A DNA stretch of 64,000 bases from JANQTF01 sp041741415 (GTDB taxonomy: Bacteria; Bacteroidota; Bacteroidia; J057), in the NCBI GenBank assembly GCA_041741415.1, contig JBGSKC010000079.1, forward strand, positions 1 through 64,000, given 5' to 3'. Below, one piece after another: positions 42,790 to 50,665 of the stretch. The notes below the pieces were generated by a model. It did no database searches, was not told the DNA's origin, and worked only from the letters and a program-made list of their open reading frames with translations. Numbering within the stretch: position 1 is the first letter of the stretch; each line of letters starts with the position of its first letter. Position numbers and translations under genes: made by a program.

Positions 42790-44118
42790 CTAATCGGCGG
42801 CTGCCAGATAATCGCGGATTTCGGCGTGGAGGGCTGAGGTGATCGGGTAGCGCCAGATGGCGAGCCAGGCCAGGGCCATCATGCCCATGGGCAACCAGGA
42901 AATCCCCGCCCGGATCCAGCCCGGCGAGATGGCGCCCCCGGTTGCCTGTATTCCCGCCCAGGCTACGAGGCCCCCGGCGAGGGCCGAGCCGATTCCGAGG
43001 CCCAGTTTGAAAAAGAAGCCATACACGCCATACACGAGGCCGGGGGCGCTCATGCCGGTTTTCCACTGGCCAAATTCCACGGTGTCGGGGAGCATGGCCC
43101 AACTGGTGTAGGCAGCTGCCCCATTGCCAATGCCCTGGATGGCGAGGGCCAGGTACAGCAAGGCGGGATCTGCATGGGCGGGAAGGAGCCCGAGGAGCAG
43201 GAAGCCCAGGAAATACCCGGCAGAGCCGAAGAGGAAAACCTTCTTTTTGCCGATGCGGCCCGAGGCCCAGGTCCAGGCGGGCACTGCCAGGCCTGTGATG
43301 GCCATGAGGGTGAGCACCAGCGGCACAGTGAGGGTTTCCCGCTGGAAAAGGTATTTGGCGGCGTAGGGCAAACTGGCAGCATAGAGGGCATAGGCGGCGA
43401 AGGTGGTGCCGAATGCCATACAGAGCCACCAGAAAGGAGTATTGCGCTGCAAATAGCTCCATGCCTGCCGGGGCCGGGGCTTTTCCTCCGGCTGAATCCG
43501 CAGGCGCTCCCTCACGCCGAAAAACGTCGGCATGCTGAACAGCCATACCAGCAAGCCAAACAAGGCCGCAGCGAGGGCATAGCCTGTTGCTCCTCCGCCA
43601 AAAGCCCTCACCACCGGCAGGAAAGCCGTTGCCCCCAGGAGCCCGCCTGCCATGGCAAAGGTCATGCGGTAGCCGGTGAGGATGCCCCTTTCTTCGTAGC
43701 TGGATGTCATCACGGCGGTGAGGGAGCCGTAGGGGATGTTAAAAAGGGTGAATACCATTCCGTAGAACAGGTAGGTCAGGGCGACATAGCCTTCGCGAAA
43801 CGCTGGGGAGCCCTCCGGAATGGCGAAGAGCAGGTACAGGGAGAGGCCGATGAGCGGCGCGCCCCAGAGCAGGTAAGGCCTGTAGCTGCCCCAGCGGGTG
43901 CTGGTTCTTGCAGCCAGGTAGCCCATGATGGGGTCGTTGATGCCATCCCAGATGCGGGCAAGGAGGAAAAGGCTCCCGGCAAATACAGAGGAAATCCCCG
44001 CTTCTTCGGTGAGAAAAAAAAGCAGGTGAAACACCGTGATCTGGAACAGGATGTTTTGTCCGACATCGCCGAGTCCGTAGGCGAGGCGACTCCTGACAGA
44101 AAGGGGGGCATGGGTCAT
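42790..44118 (-). CDS. GPH-family (MelB-like) sugar:cation symporter
   Basis: A 442-residue inner-membrane carrier with 12 hydrophobic segments. Signature segments are RLAYGLGDVGQNILFQIT at the N-terminus and RIWDGINDPIMGYLAART after TM2, both typical of the glycoside-pentoside-hexuronide family, along with ALPYGSLT-like FNIPYGSLTAVMT. It imports a sugar or glycoside with Na+ or H+. It lies 0.9 kb from the GH97 gene on the same strand, separated by a TA pair on the other strand; together they may handle an oligosaccharide. Confidence 0.85.
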   Translation of the reverse strand: MTHAPLSVRSRLAYGLGDVGQNILFQITVFHLLFFLTEEAGISSVFAGSLFLLARIWDGINDPIMGYLAARTSTRWGSYRPYLLWGAPLIGLSLYLLFAIPEGSPAFREGYVALTYLFYGMVFTLFNIPYGSLTAVMTSSYEERGILTGYRMTFAMAGGLLGATAFLPVVRAFGGGATGYALAAALFGLLVWLFSMPTFFGVRERLRIQPEEKPRPRQAWSYLQRNTPFWWLCMAFGTTFAAYALYAASLPYAAKYLFQRETLTVPLVLTLMAITGLAVPAWTWASGRIGKKKVFLFGSAGYFLGFLLLGLLPAHADPALLYLALAIQGIGNGAAAYTSWAMLPDTVEFGQWKTGMSAPGLVYGVYGFFFKLGLGIGSALAGGLVAWAGIQATGGAISPGWIRAGISWLPMGMMALAWLAIWRYPITSALHAEIRDYLAAAD

Positions 44119-44267
44119 AAGGAGGGAATTCGGTACAGAAAGGTAGCCAATAATCCTCCTCGTTGTGCGGGGAAATCTGATGGTTTGAACCGTTGCAAAT
44201 GGTTATTTGGGTTATCCGGCTTGTTTCATCTGTTTGCAAATGCGTATATTCACCTAAAAGACAACCT

Positions 44268-44483
44268 ATGCAAGCAATTACGATAGAAGGCCATTGGGGA
44301 GAATCCCTGCTTCGTCAGGCGCATCTGAAGCGTTTTTTAGGTAAGCGGGTGATTGTGACTGTAATAGAGCTGGAGGAAGCTCCCGAATCCCCCAAAAGGG
44401 AGTGGAGCCTGCTTGGTAGCGTTCATCTCGGCGGACAAATGGATGAAATAAATATTCGGGACTTTGCCCATGACCATGAATAA
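44268..44483 (+). CDS. Antitoxin-like protein of a PIN toxin pair
   Basis: A 71-residue protein starting at ATG 44268 (MQAITIEGHWGESLL). It has a short beta-helix start, a basic stretch KRFLGKRVIVTVIE, and an acidic C-terminal tail (FAHDHE). Size and the 14-bp overlap with the PIN gene identify it as the antitoxin; the AbrB- or DUF-type DNA-binding fold is not certain. Confidence 0.7.
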   Translation: MQAITIEGHWGESLLRQAHLKRFLGKRVIVTVIELEEAPESPKREWSLLGSVHLGGQMDEINIRDFAHDHE

Positions 44484-44895
44484 GGTGGTACTGGATACCA
44501 ACGTCCTGGTTTACAGCCTGGATGCCCAATCCAATTTTCACGCATCAGCTGTTGCGGTTTTAAAAGACCCTTCGTTTGAACTGCTGGTTCCGACAAAGGT
44601 GATTTCTGAATTCTTTGCAGTTTGTTCAAAGTTAAATGTCTCATTTGCAAACGCGATGAGCTTTTACCGCGAGATTCAAAGAAATGCGTCCTTTTTATAT
44701 CCAAGTGCTACGAGCATAGGTTATTTTGAGGAACTCCTGCAACTGTACCAACCGCGCGGCAACCGAATTTTCGACATGGAAATAGTTTCGGTGGCAATGG
44801 CCAATGGGGTAGATGTCATCGTTACTGCTAATGTGAACGATTTCTTGGGCATAGCTGGAATCGGGCTTTTGCCACTTACCAAAGAAATCAGATAG
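44470..44895 (+). CDS. PIN-domain toxin (VapC-like RNase)
   Basis: A 141-residue PIN-domain protein. The acidic active-site residues appear in VVLDTNVLVYSLD (Asp), VISEFF (Glu) and FDMEIVSVA, and the C-terminal VIVTANVNDF holds the last conserved Asp. VapC-type toxins cut tRNA or rRNA. ATG 44470 is chosen; ATG 44476 (MNKVV) is also possible. It overlaps the antitoxin end, so expression is coupled. Confidence 0.85.
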   Translation: MTMNKVVLDTNVLVYSLDAQSNFHASAVAVLKDPSFELLVPTKVISEFFAVCSKLNVSFANAMSFYREIQRNASFLYPSATSIGYFEELLQLYQPRGNRIFDMEIVSVAMANGVDVIVTANVNDFLGIAGIGLLPLTKEIR

Positions 44896-45053
44896 TAACA
44901 CCGGACGGTTTATTTCGGTCCGTATTGAAAATGACCAGGCGGTCATTGAATCGCAGATTTCCTCCCACAGATTGTCACAGGGAAGAACTGCTGTCTTCCT
45001 CTGCACCAATCCGTGGGGCTTTGCGGGAAAGTCCTGCTCTTCGGCAAACCGGG

Positions 45054-47126
45054 TTAAGGCTTCATCACGCTCACGGCTGCGCCGCCGCCAGGGGCCAGGG
45101 CGAGGGTCAGCTTGTCGCCTTTGCGCACCTCGCGGGTTTCCACGCGAAGATCTGTGAGGTTGCTGCGGTAGCCGGCGGCGGGGCCGTCGAGGTAGAGCTT
45201 CGCTTCAAATACCTGCCCGTCAGGCAGAAAGTCGAATGTCACGTCCACCATCCGGGCATCCTCGTCTGTCACGGCTCCGAGAAACCAGTTGCCGCTGCTT
45301 CGCTCTTCGCGGGCGATCACAACAAATTCGCCGATTTCGCCATCCAGCACCTGCGTTTGCTCCCAATCCACGCCGACATCCCGCACAAACTGCATTCCGG
45401 GATGGTCGCCGATGTGCTCGGGAAGGTCGGCGATCATTTGCACAGGACTGTAAATCACCACGTAGAGGGCCAGCTCGTGGCCCAGGGTCGTGTTCAGCTC
45501 ATTGTCGCGATAGGGCCGCAGGTCGCGTTTGAACACGCCGGGGGTGTAGTCAATCGGGCCCGACAACATCCGGGTGAAAGGAACAATGGTAAGGTGGTCG
45601 GTGGGGTTCCCTTTTTCGATGGACCAGGTATTAAACTCCTGACCACGAAGGCCTTCTCTCGCAATGATATTGGGCCAGGTGCGGCGCAGACCGGTGGCGG
45701 CAATGGGTTCGTGGGCATTCACTGCAACCTGGTATTTGGCTCCTGCCAGCTCGGCACGGTGGTAGTGCTGCACCATCCATTGGCTGTGGTGGTGCTCGCC
45801 TTTCGGGATAATGGGTCCTACATACCCTGTTTTCACGGCGTGAATGCCCAGTTTCTGCATGAACTGGTAGGCCGTATCCATCTGCTGGTCATAGGTGCGC
45901 GGCGCGGCAGAGGTTTCATGGTGCATGATGAGTTGTACCCCCTTTTCCTTTCCGTAGCGGATCACTTCCTCAATGTCATAGTCAGGGTAAGGGGTCACGA
46001 AGTCAAACACCCCTTCGCGGTCTTCAAACCCGATCCAGTGCTCCCAGCCGGTGTTCCATCCTTCCACAAGCAGTCCTTCAATCCCATTTGCCGAAGCATA
46101 ATCGATCATGCGTTTGGCTTCTTCGGTGGTGGCGCCGTGCTTGCCGGAGGCGTAGTCCCAGGAGTTTTTTCCCAAGTGCATGTGCCACCAGATTCCCATG
46201 TACTTCATCGGTTTGAAGTAGGAGGAGATGTCGCCGAGCTGGTTGGGCTCATTGAGGTTGAGGGTAAGGTTGGATTCGATGAGGTCACCTGCGCGGTCTG
46301 CGATGTGCACGCTGCGCCATGGCGAGGTAAAGGGCAGGGCCACCCTGGCTTTGATGTCGCCGATGCCACCCACGAGCTCGCTTTCCATTTTCAGGGCTGC
46401 GGTGTCGATTTTCAGGGTAATGCCTGCATAATCGATCAGGGCGGCTTCGTGGAAACTGAGGTACACCCCCTCGTCGGTTTTCATGGTAACGGGCGTGTTC
46501 ACTGCATTTTCCGGGATGTAGGAGGCAATGAGGTTGGGGTGGTTAACCTTGCTCAGGGCATTGATGGCTGAAAAGCGGGTTTCGTTGTAAAGATGCTCAT
46601 ACGAGTCCCAGTCGCCGGGAATCCACCACACCATGGGGTCGGAGGTGAGGACAAACTGGCTGTGCTCATCCATGATCACGATGGAATCCTGGCCTGGCAG
46701 GCGGTATCGGAAAGCGAAGCCATCGTCAAACAGGCGGAATTCCACCGTCATGCTGCGGGGGTTCTCCCCAGCCTCGGTGAAGGTGCTGCTGAGCTGGTGA
46801 TAGTGGTTCTTCACTTCGCGCTGCTCTCCCCAGGGGAGTTCCCAGGTTTCGCTGAAGCTGCTGGTGTCGCTGGCGCTGAGGCTCATGTTTTCGCCGAGAT
46901 AGGGCTTGTCCTGGATAGAAAAGCCCAGGGTGGCGGTGTCGAGCAGGGTTTTGCCGTCGCGCCTGAGGAGGTAGGCTGGCTGGCCGCGCCCCACGGTGAA
47001 CACCTCGACGGTGAGTCTGCCGTTGGGAGAACTGACGGAGTCGGGAAGCGAAGGCTCAGATTCGCAGGCCAGCGTGAGGCCCAGCAGGCCGAGCAGCCAG
47101 ATGGGGAAAGCAGGGAAGTTTGCCAT
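45054..47126 (-). CDS. GH97 glycoside hydrolase (alpha-glucosidase type), lipoprotein
   Basis: A 690-residue protein with a lipoprotein-type signal (LLGLLGLTLAC). The N-terminal beta-sandwich (about 25-280) precedes the (beta/alpha)8 barrel: YMGIWWHMHLGKNSWDY, LLVEGWNTGWEHW, LIMHHETSAAPRTYD, AVNAHEPIAATGLRRTWPN and EGLRGQEFN. The Glu-rich pattern at the last two resembles the inverting SusB subgroup more than the retaining galactosidases, so alpha-glucosidase is likely; this is inference. It would act in the periplasm on starch- or dextran-derived oligosaccharides. Confidence 0.9.
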   Translation of the reverse strand: MANFPAFPIWLLGLLGLTLACESEPSLPDSVSSPNGRLTVEVFTVGRGQPAYLLRRDGKTLLDTATLGFSIQDKPYLGENMSLSASDTSSFSETWELPWGEQREVKNHYHQLSSTFTEAGENPRSMTVEFRLFDDGFAFRYRLPGQDSIVIMDEHSQFVLTSDPMVWWIPGDWDSYEHLYNETRFSAINALSKVNHPNLIASYIPENAVNTPVTMKTDEGVYLSFHEAALIDYAGITLKIDTAALKMESELVGGIGDIKARVALPFTSPWRSVHIADRAGDLIESNLTLNLNEPNQLGDISSYFKPMKYMGIWWHMHLGKNSWDYASGKHGATTEEAKRMIDYASANGIEGLLVEGWNTGWEHWIGFEDREGVFDFVTPYPDYDIEEVIRYGKEKGVQLIMHHETSAAPRTYDQQMDTAYQFMQKLGIHAVKTGYVGPIIPKGEHHHSQWMVQHYHRAELAGAKYQVAVNAHEPIAATGLRRTWPNIIAREGLRGQEFNTWSIEKGNPTDHLTIVPFTRMLSGPIDYTPGVFKRDLRPYRDNELNTTLGHELALYVVIYSPVQMIADLPEHIGDHPGMQFVRDVGVDWEQTQVLDGEIGEFVVIAREERSSGNWFLGAVTDEDARMVDVTFDFLPDGQVFEAKLYLDGPAAGYRSNLTDLRVETREVRKGDKLTLALAPGGGAAVSVMKP

Positions 47127-47446
47127 GGGAGCAGAAGTTGAAGGTCGTCCTTTAGTCTAAAGCTACACCGCCGGATCGAAATGTTTGTTATCTGGCTTTG
47201 TGTGGAGATCGAAAAGGATTTCGGTCGGAAGAGAGAGGTCAGAAGTCGGAAGTCGGAGGTCAGAGGTCAGAAGTCAGACAAGACCGGCTTCGCCTCTAGT
47301 CTCGCCTCTCGCAGCGAAGTCTTAAGGGGCAGTGCTCAGCCCTCCCGCCTGACATCAAGCAACAACCTGCTATTCCGACCAAATAGTTAACTTCCGCCGT
47401 ATAGATTAGCCTTTCGAATCCACCAATCATCCATCCGGTTTTCATC
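47127..47446. other. Gap with dispersed repeat copy, upstream of AraC gene
   Basis: No gene. A copy of the AGAAGTC/AGAGGTC repeat with the following ACAAGACCGGCTTCGCCTC part covers about 47229-47330, close to the copy at 5998-6080. The remainder to 47446 probably holds the promoter of the AraC-family gene; no clear TAnnTTTG was found. Confidence 0.6.
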
Positions 47447-48271
47447 ATGGAATTCAAAGGGAATACACATGAATACCTTCGCCTGGAGCAAATTACTTCA
47501 GACAATTGTTCTATCGTAAAAGAAACAGTGGGGAGCAGCCTGACCCTGATCTGGATGACAGCCGATGGCAATCGCCTCAAGATTGACGGCAAGGAATGTG
47601 TATTTCAGAAAAATGAAGTTCTCTGCCTGACCGAATTTCACCGTACGGAAGTACAGGAGGTTACCTCCATGCGCATGGTGCGTTTCAACCGGTCTTTCTT
47701 TTGCATCATTGACCATGACTCGGAAGTGGGATGCAAAGGGATTCTATTTTTCGGTGCTTCGCAATTGCCGGTTTTTCGGATTCCGGACGACGAGCTGGAA
47801 AAATTCGACATTCTGTGGAAGATGTTCTTAATTGAAATGCAGTCGAAAGACGATCTTCAAATTGAAATGCTGCAAATGATGCTCAAGCGACTGCTGATAC
47901 TTTGCACGCGACTCTACAAAGAACAGCGCCAGCTTGCGCCTTTGGCAAAAAATAACCTGGAGCTGGTGCGTGAGTTTAATTTTTTGGTTGAGTCTCATTT
48001 TAAAACCAGGCACACAGTTGCCGACTACGCCGAACTCCTCCACCGTTCACCCAAAACCCTTTCCAACCTGTTCGCACAGGTGAGTTCTAAAACGCCGCTG
48101 CAAATCATTAATGAGCGAAAAATGCTCGAAGCGCGCAGGCTGCTGCGCTACTCAGACCAGGCCATTAGCGAGATTGCCTATGCGATCGGTTATGAGGATG
48201 TGCAGACCTTTTCCCGCTTCTTTAAGTCGCAGGAGGGTGTGTCACCGAGCGCCTTCCGGGAACAACATTGA
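47447..48271 (+). CDS. AraC-family transcriptional regulator
   Basis: A 274-residue regulator. The N-terminal about 165 residues form a cupin-like sensor (LTLIWMTADGNRLKIDGKE); the C-terminal two-HTH AraC domain has TVADYAELLHRSPKTLSNLF and RLLRYSDQAISEIAYAIGYE, then FSRFFKSQEGVSPSAFR. It heads a cluster with an AhpD-like, a DUF1348 and an FMN-binding protein on the same strand and probably controls it. The effector is unknown. Confidence 0.88.
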   Translation: MEFKGNTHEYLRLEQITSDNCSIVKETVGSSLTLIWMTADGNRLKIDGKECVFQKNEVLCLTEFHRTEVQEVTSMRMVRFNRSFFCIIDHDSEVGCKGILFFGASQLPVFRIPDDELEKFDILWKMFLIEMQSKDDLQIEMLQMMLKRLLILCTRLYKEQRQLAPLAKNNLELVREFNFLVESHFKTRHTVADYAELLHRSPKTLSNLFAQVSSKTPLQIINERKMLEARRLLRYSDQAISEIAYAIGYEDVQTFSRFFKSQEGVSPSAFREQH

Positions 48272-48378
48272 TGTCGGGAAGAATTGCCAAGCCTTCGGGA
48301 ATCCCTGCCTACCCATTCGCTCATGCCTGCCACCATCTTTGGGTCATCAATTGTATCACAGTTTTAACATTCAAAAAC

Positions 48379-48927
48379 ATGACCCAGTTTAATGTTCCGA
48401 CCCGTGAGGAGGTAAGTGCAAACAACCAAACCAACTTCGACAACCTGCAAAAAGGCCTCGGGTTTGTGCCCAATCTCTACGCCAGTTTTGCCCACAGTGA
48501 GACAGCCCTCGGCGATTACCTTGCCCTCCAAAATCGCAAAAGCAGCCTTCGGGCCAAAGAACGGGAAGTGATCAACCTCGTGGTGAGCCAGGTGAACGGC
48601 TGCCGTTATTGCCAAAGCGCCCACACTGTTTTGGGGAGAATGAACGGCTTCACTGATGAGCAAATCCTGGAAATCCGCGGTGGTAATGCCAGCTTCGACC
48701 CCAAACTTGATGCGCTCGTGAAATTTGTCCAGGAAACAACCATCAACCGGGGCAAGCCCTCTGCTGAGGTGGTGGATAACTTGTTCACAGCGGGCTACAA
48801 CAAAGGCAATGTCGTGGATATTCTCATGGTCATTGGCGACAAAATTATCAGCAATTACCTGCACGGCGTGGGCCAGTTTGCGATTGATTTCCCCCTTGCT
48901 GAGGAGTTGGATACGGTTTCCGCTTAA
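48379..48927 (+). CDS. AhpD/carboxymuconolactone-decarboxylase-family peroxidase
   Basis: A 182-residue all-helical protein starting at ATG 48379. The redox motif GCRYCQSAHTVLG supplies the CxxC and the following His of AhpD-like alkylhydroperoxidases. The YcI/PF02627 core spans about 40-125. It probably reduces peroxides or reactive carbonyls. It follows the AraC gene by 107 bp; a terminator follows. Confidence 0.87.
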   Translation: MTQFNVPTREEVSANNQTNFDNLQKGLGFVPNLYASFAHSETALGDYLALQNRKSSLRAKEREVINLVVSQVNGCRYCQSAHTVLGRMNGFTDEQILEIRGGNASFDPKLDALVKFVQETTINRGKPSAEVVDNLFTAGYNKGNVVDILMVIGDKIISNYLHGVGQFAIDFPLAEELDTVSA

Positions 48928-48982
48928 AAAACTGAATTCGGACCCGCTTCAATCAATTGTGCAACCTGTCTGAATGGTTCTG

Positions 48983-49022
48983 GTCGTCTGGCGGGTGATG
49001 CACCCGCCAGACGACTATTTTT
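48983..49022 (+). terminator. Rho-independent terminator
   Basis: A perfect 15-bp stem (48983-48997 with 49001-49015), 3-nt loop, then TATTTTTC. It closes the AraC/AhpD transcript only 18 bp before the next ATG; the trailing TATTTTTC also resembles a -7 element. Confidence 0.88.
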
Positions 49023-49039
49023 CAACATCAAGCTTTTAT

Positions 49040-49459
49040 ATGATGGAAAATCAACGGCCACCTTTGCCCCCGTTTACTGAGGAGACTGCGAAACAAAAGA
49101 TCCAACTGGCCGAAGATGCCTGGAACAGCAAAGATCCGGAACGGGTCTCGCGTGCTTATACTGTTGACAGCGAGTGGCGCAACCGGCATATATTCCTGAG
49201 CGGAAGGGAAGAAATTGTGCAGTTTCTCACCGAAAAATGGCAAAGGGAGAAAGAGTATAAACTCAAAAAAGAATATTGGTCGCACTCCGGCAACCGCATT
49301 GCGGTACGTTTTGAGTATGAATACCACGACGAACACGGCCAATGGTTTCGCGCCTATGGCAACGAAAACTGGGAATTTGATGCGAATGGCCTGATGTCAA
49401 AACGCTACGCCAGCATCAACGACCTGGCCATTCATGAAAAGGACCGAAAACTTGCATAA
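49040..49459 (+). CDS. DUF1348 (SnoaL-like) protein
   Basis: A 139-residue NTF2-like protein of the DUF1348 family. Diagnostic segments are AEDAWNSKDPERVSRAYT, FLTEKWQREKEYKLKKEYW and RAYGNENWEFDANG, then RYASINDLAI. Function unknown; proteins of this fold bind small hydrophobic ligands. It lies 1 bp before the FMN-binding protein gene, so the two are one unit. Confidence 0.85.
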   Translation: MMENQRPPLPPFTEETAKQKIQLAEDAWNSKDPERVSRAYTVDSEWRNRHIFLSGREEIVQFLTEKWQREKEYKLKKEYWSHSGNRIAVRFEYEYHDEHGQWFRAYGNENWEFDANGLMSKRYASINDLAIHEKDRKLA

Positions 49460-49460
49460 G

Positions 49461-50087
49461 ATGAATTACTCCGAACTCGCCTTCACAGCTGCTGTCAAGG
49501 CTCTGCAGGAAGAAAATGGCAGCCGCAGGTCATACGACCGCATGGAAAAACTGAATGTACCTGATGGACTGGGCGAAAATGAAATCGCTTTTATCGGAGA
49601 TCAGGATCATTTTTTCATGGCATCTTTTGGCGAAAATGGATACCCCTATCTCCAGCACAGGGGCGGCCCGGCTGGCTTTTTGAAAGTGCTCGATGCAACC
49701 ACGCTCGCTTTTGTTGATTTTACGGGCAACAAGCAGTACATCAGCATGGGCAACCTGCAAACTAACCCAAATGTGGCGCTCATCATGGTGTCGTATCCGC
49801 AGCGGGCCCGCCTGAAAATCTATGCAAAGGCCCGGATAGTAGCCCTCGCTGATGATCCGTCGCTGTTCGACAGGATTGACCCTGCTGCTTATCCCCACAG
49901 GCCAGAGAGGATGCTCGTGCTGGACGTGCAGGCATTTGACTGGAACTGCCCGCAGCACATTACCCCACGCTTCACAGTAGAGGAGGTAGAGGCGGCCTTG
50001 GCTCCTCAGAAAGCTTATGTGGCAAAACTTGAAGCAGAAAACCTTGCCCTGAAAGCTGCACTGGCTGAGATAAAATCAGGCCATTGA
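49461..50087 (+). CDS. Pyridoxamine 5'-phosphate oxidase-family FMN-binding protein
   Basis: A 208-residue split-barrel protein. It has DHFFMASFGENGYPYLQHRG, FLKVLDATTLAFVDFTGNKQ and ISMGNLQTNPNVALIMV, as in general-stress or PNPOx-like flavoproteins. The C-terminal helix (AAQ-rich, YVAKLEAENLALKAALAE) is coiled-coil-like. The start ATG 49461 follows the previous stop by 1 bp. It probably reduces a small substrate using FMN; whether it binds FMN or F420 cannot be told from sequence. Confidence 0.85.
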   Translation: MNYSELAFTAAVKALQEENGSRRSYDRMEKLNVPDGLGENEIAFIGDQDHFFMASFGENGYPYLQHRGGPAGFLKVLDATTLAFVDFTGNKQYISMGNLQTNPNVALIMVSYPQRARLKIYAKARIVALADDPSLFDRIDPAAYPHRPERMLVLDVQAFDWNCPQHITPRFTVEEVEAALAPQKAYVAKLEAENLALKAALAEIKSGH

Positions 50088-50665
50088 TCAACACCGATGC
50101 GAGTGGCCAATTGGGAAAAGCTTAAGTTGACGGAACAAGTTCTGACAATCGGTTTTGACGGCCCCGGCCATTCAGATTGGGTCGCAGCCGTCGGTTGTGG
50201 TGTTATTGGGAAAATAGCCACGTCACCCGAACGGTCCACCTGGAAGCATTTGCAGAAAAATACGTCAACCCGTGTACTGGTCATGGTTCGGCGACGGGCG
50301 TTTTCAGAAGCGAGAGGTCAGAGGTCGGATGTCAGACAAGAACGGCGTCGCTCTTCCGGTCCTTGAGCCCGCCGAAGGGCCGGAAGAGTGGCTAGGGGAC
50401 CAAGACCCGCCCAGCACTCCCCGACCCAAGCCCGGGCTTCGACGGACTCAGCCACCGGCATGTGCAAAGCAGGCGACCCCGCTGAATATGTCTCCAACTC
50501 CTTGTTAAGTCCCCGCCGAACAGAATGCATCAGAATCTCCTCCCATCTCCCCCTCTTCCTGTTTTTTCGTCGCGATCGTCGTAATTTATCCTTCCGGAGC
50601 AGGCGGGTCGTCCCGCTCCGGGGCAAAATCTGCGGAAAACAACACCGCACTCACAGGGCAAACCT
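50088..50665. other. Intergenic region with repeat copy
   Basis: No gene with clear homology. The AGAAGCGAGAGGTCAGAGG-type repeat lies at 50303-50345, followed by a 9-bp inverted repeat CTCTTCCGG/CCGGAAGAG (50351-50359 and 50380-50388). Short frames between 50097 and 50390 show no family and look like noise. A TTTTTTCGTCGCGATCGTCG segment (50563-50582) resembles one upstream of the GH5 gene. Confidence 0.55.
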
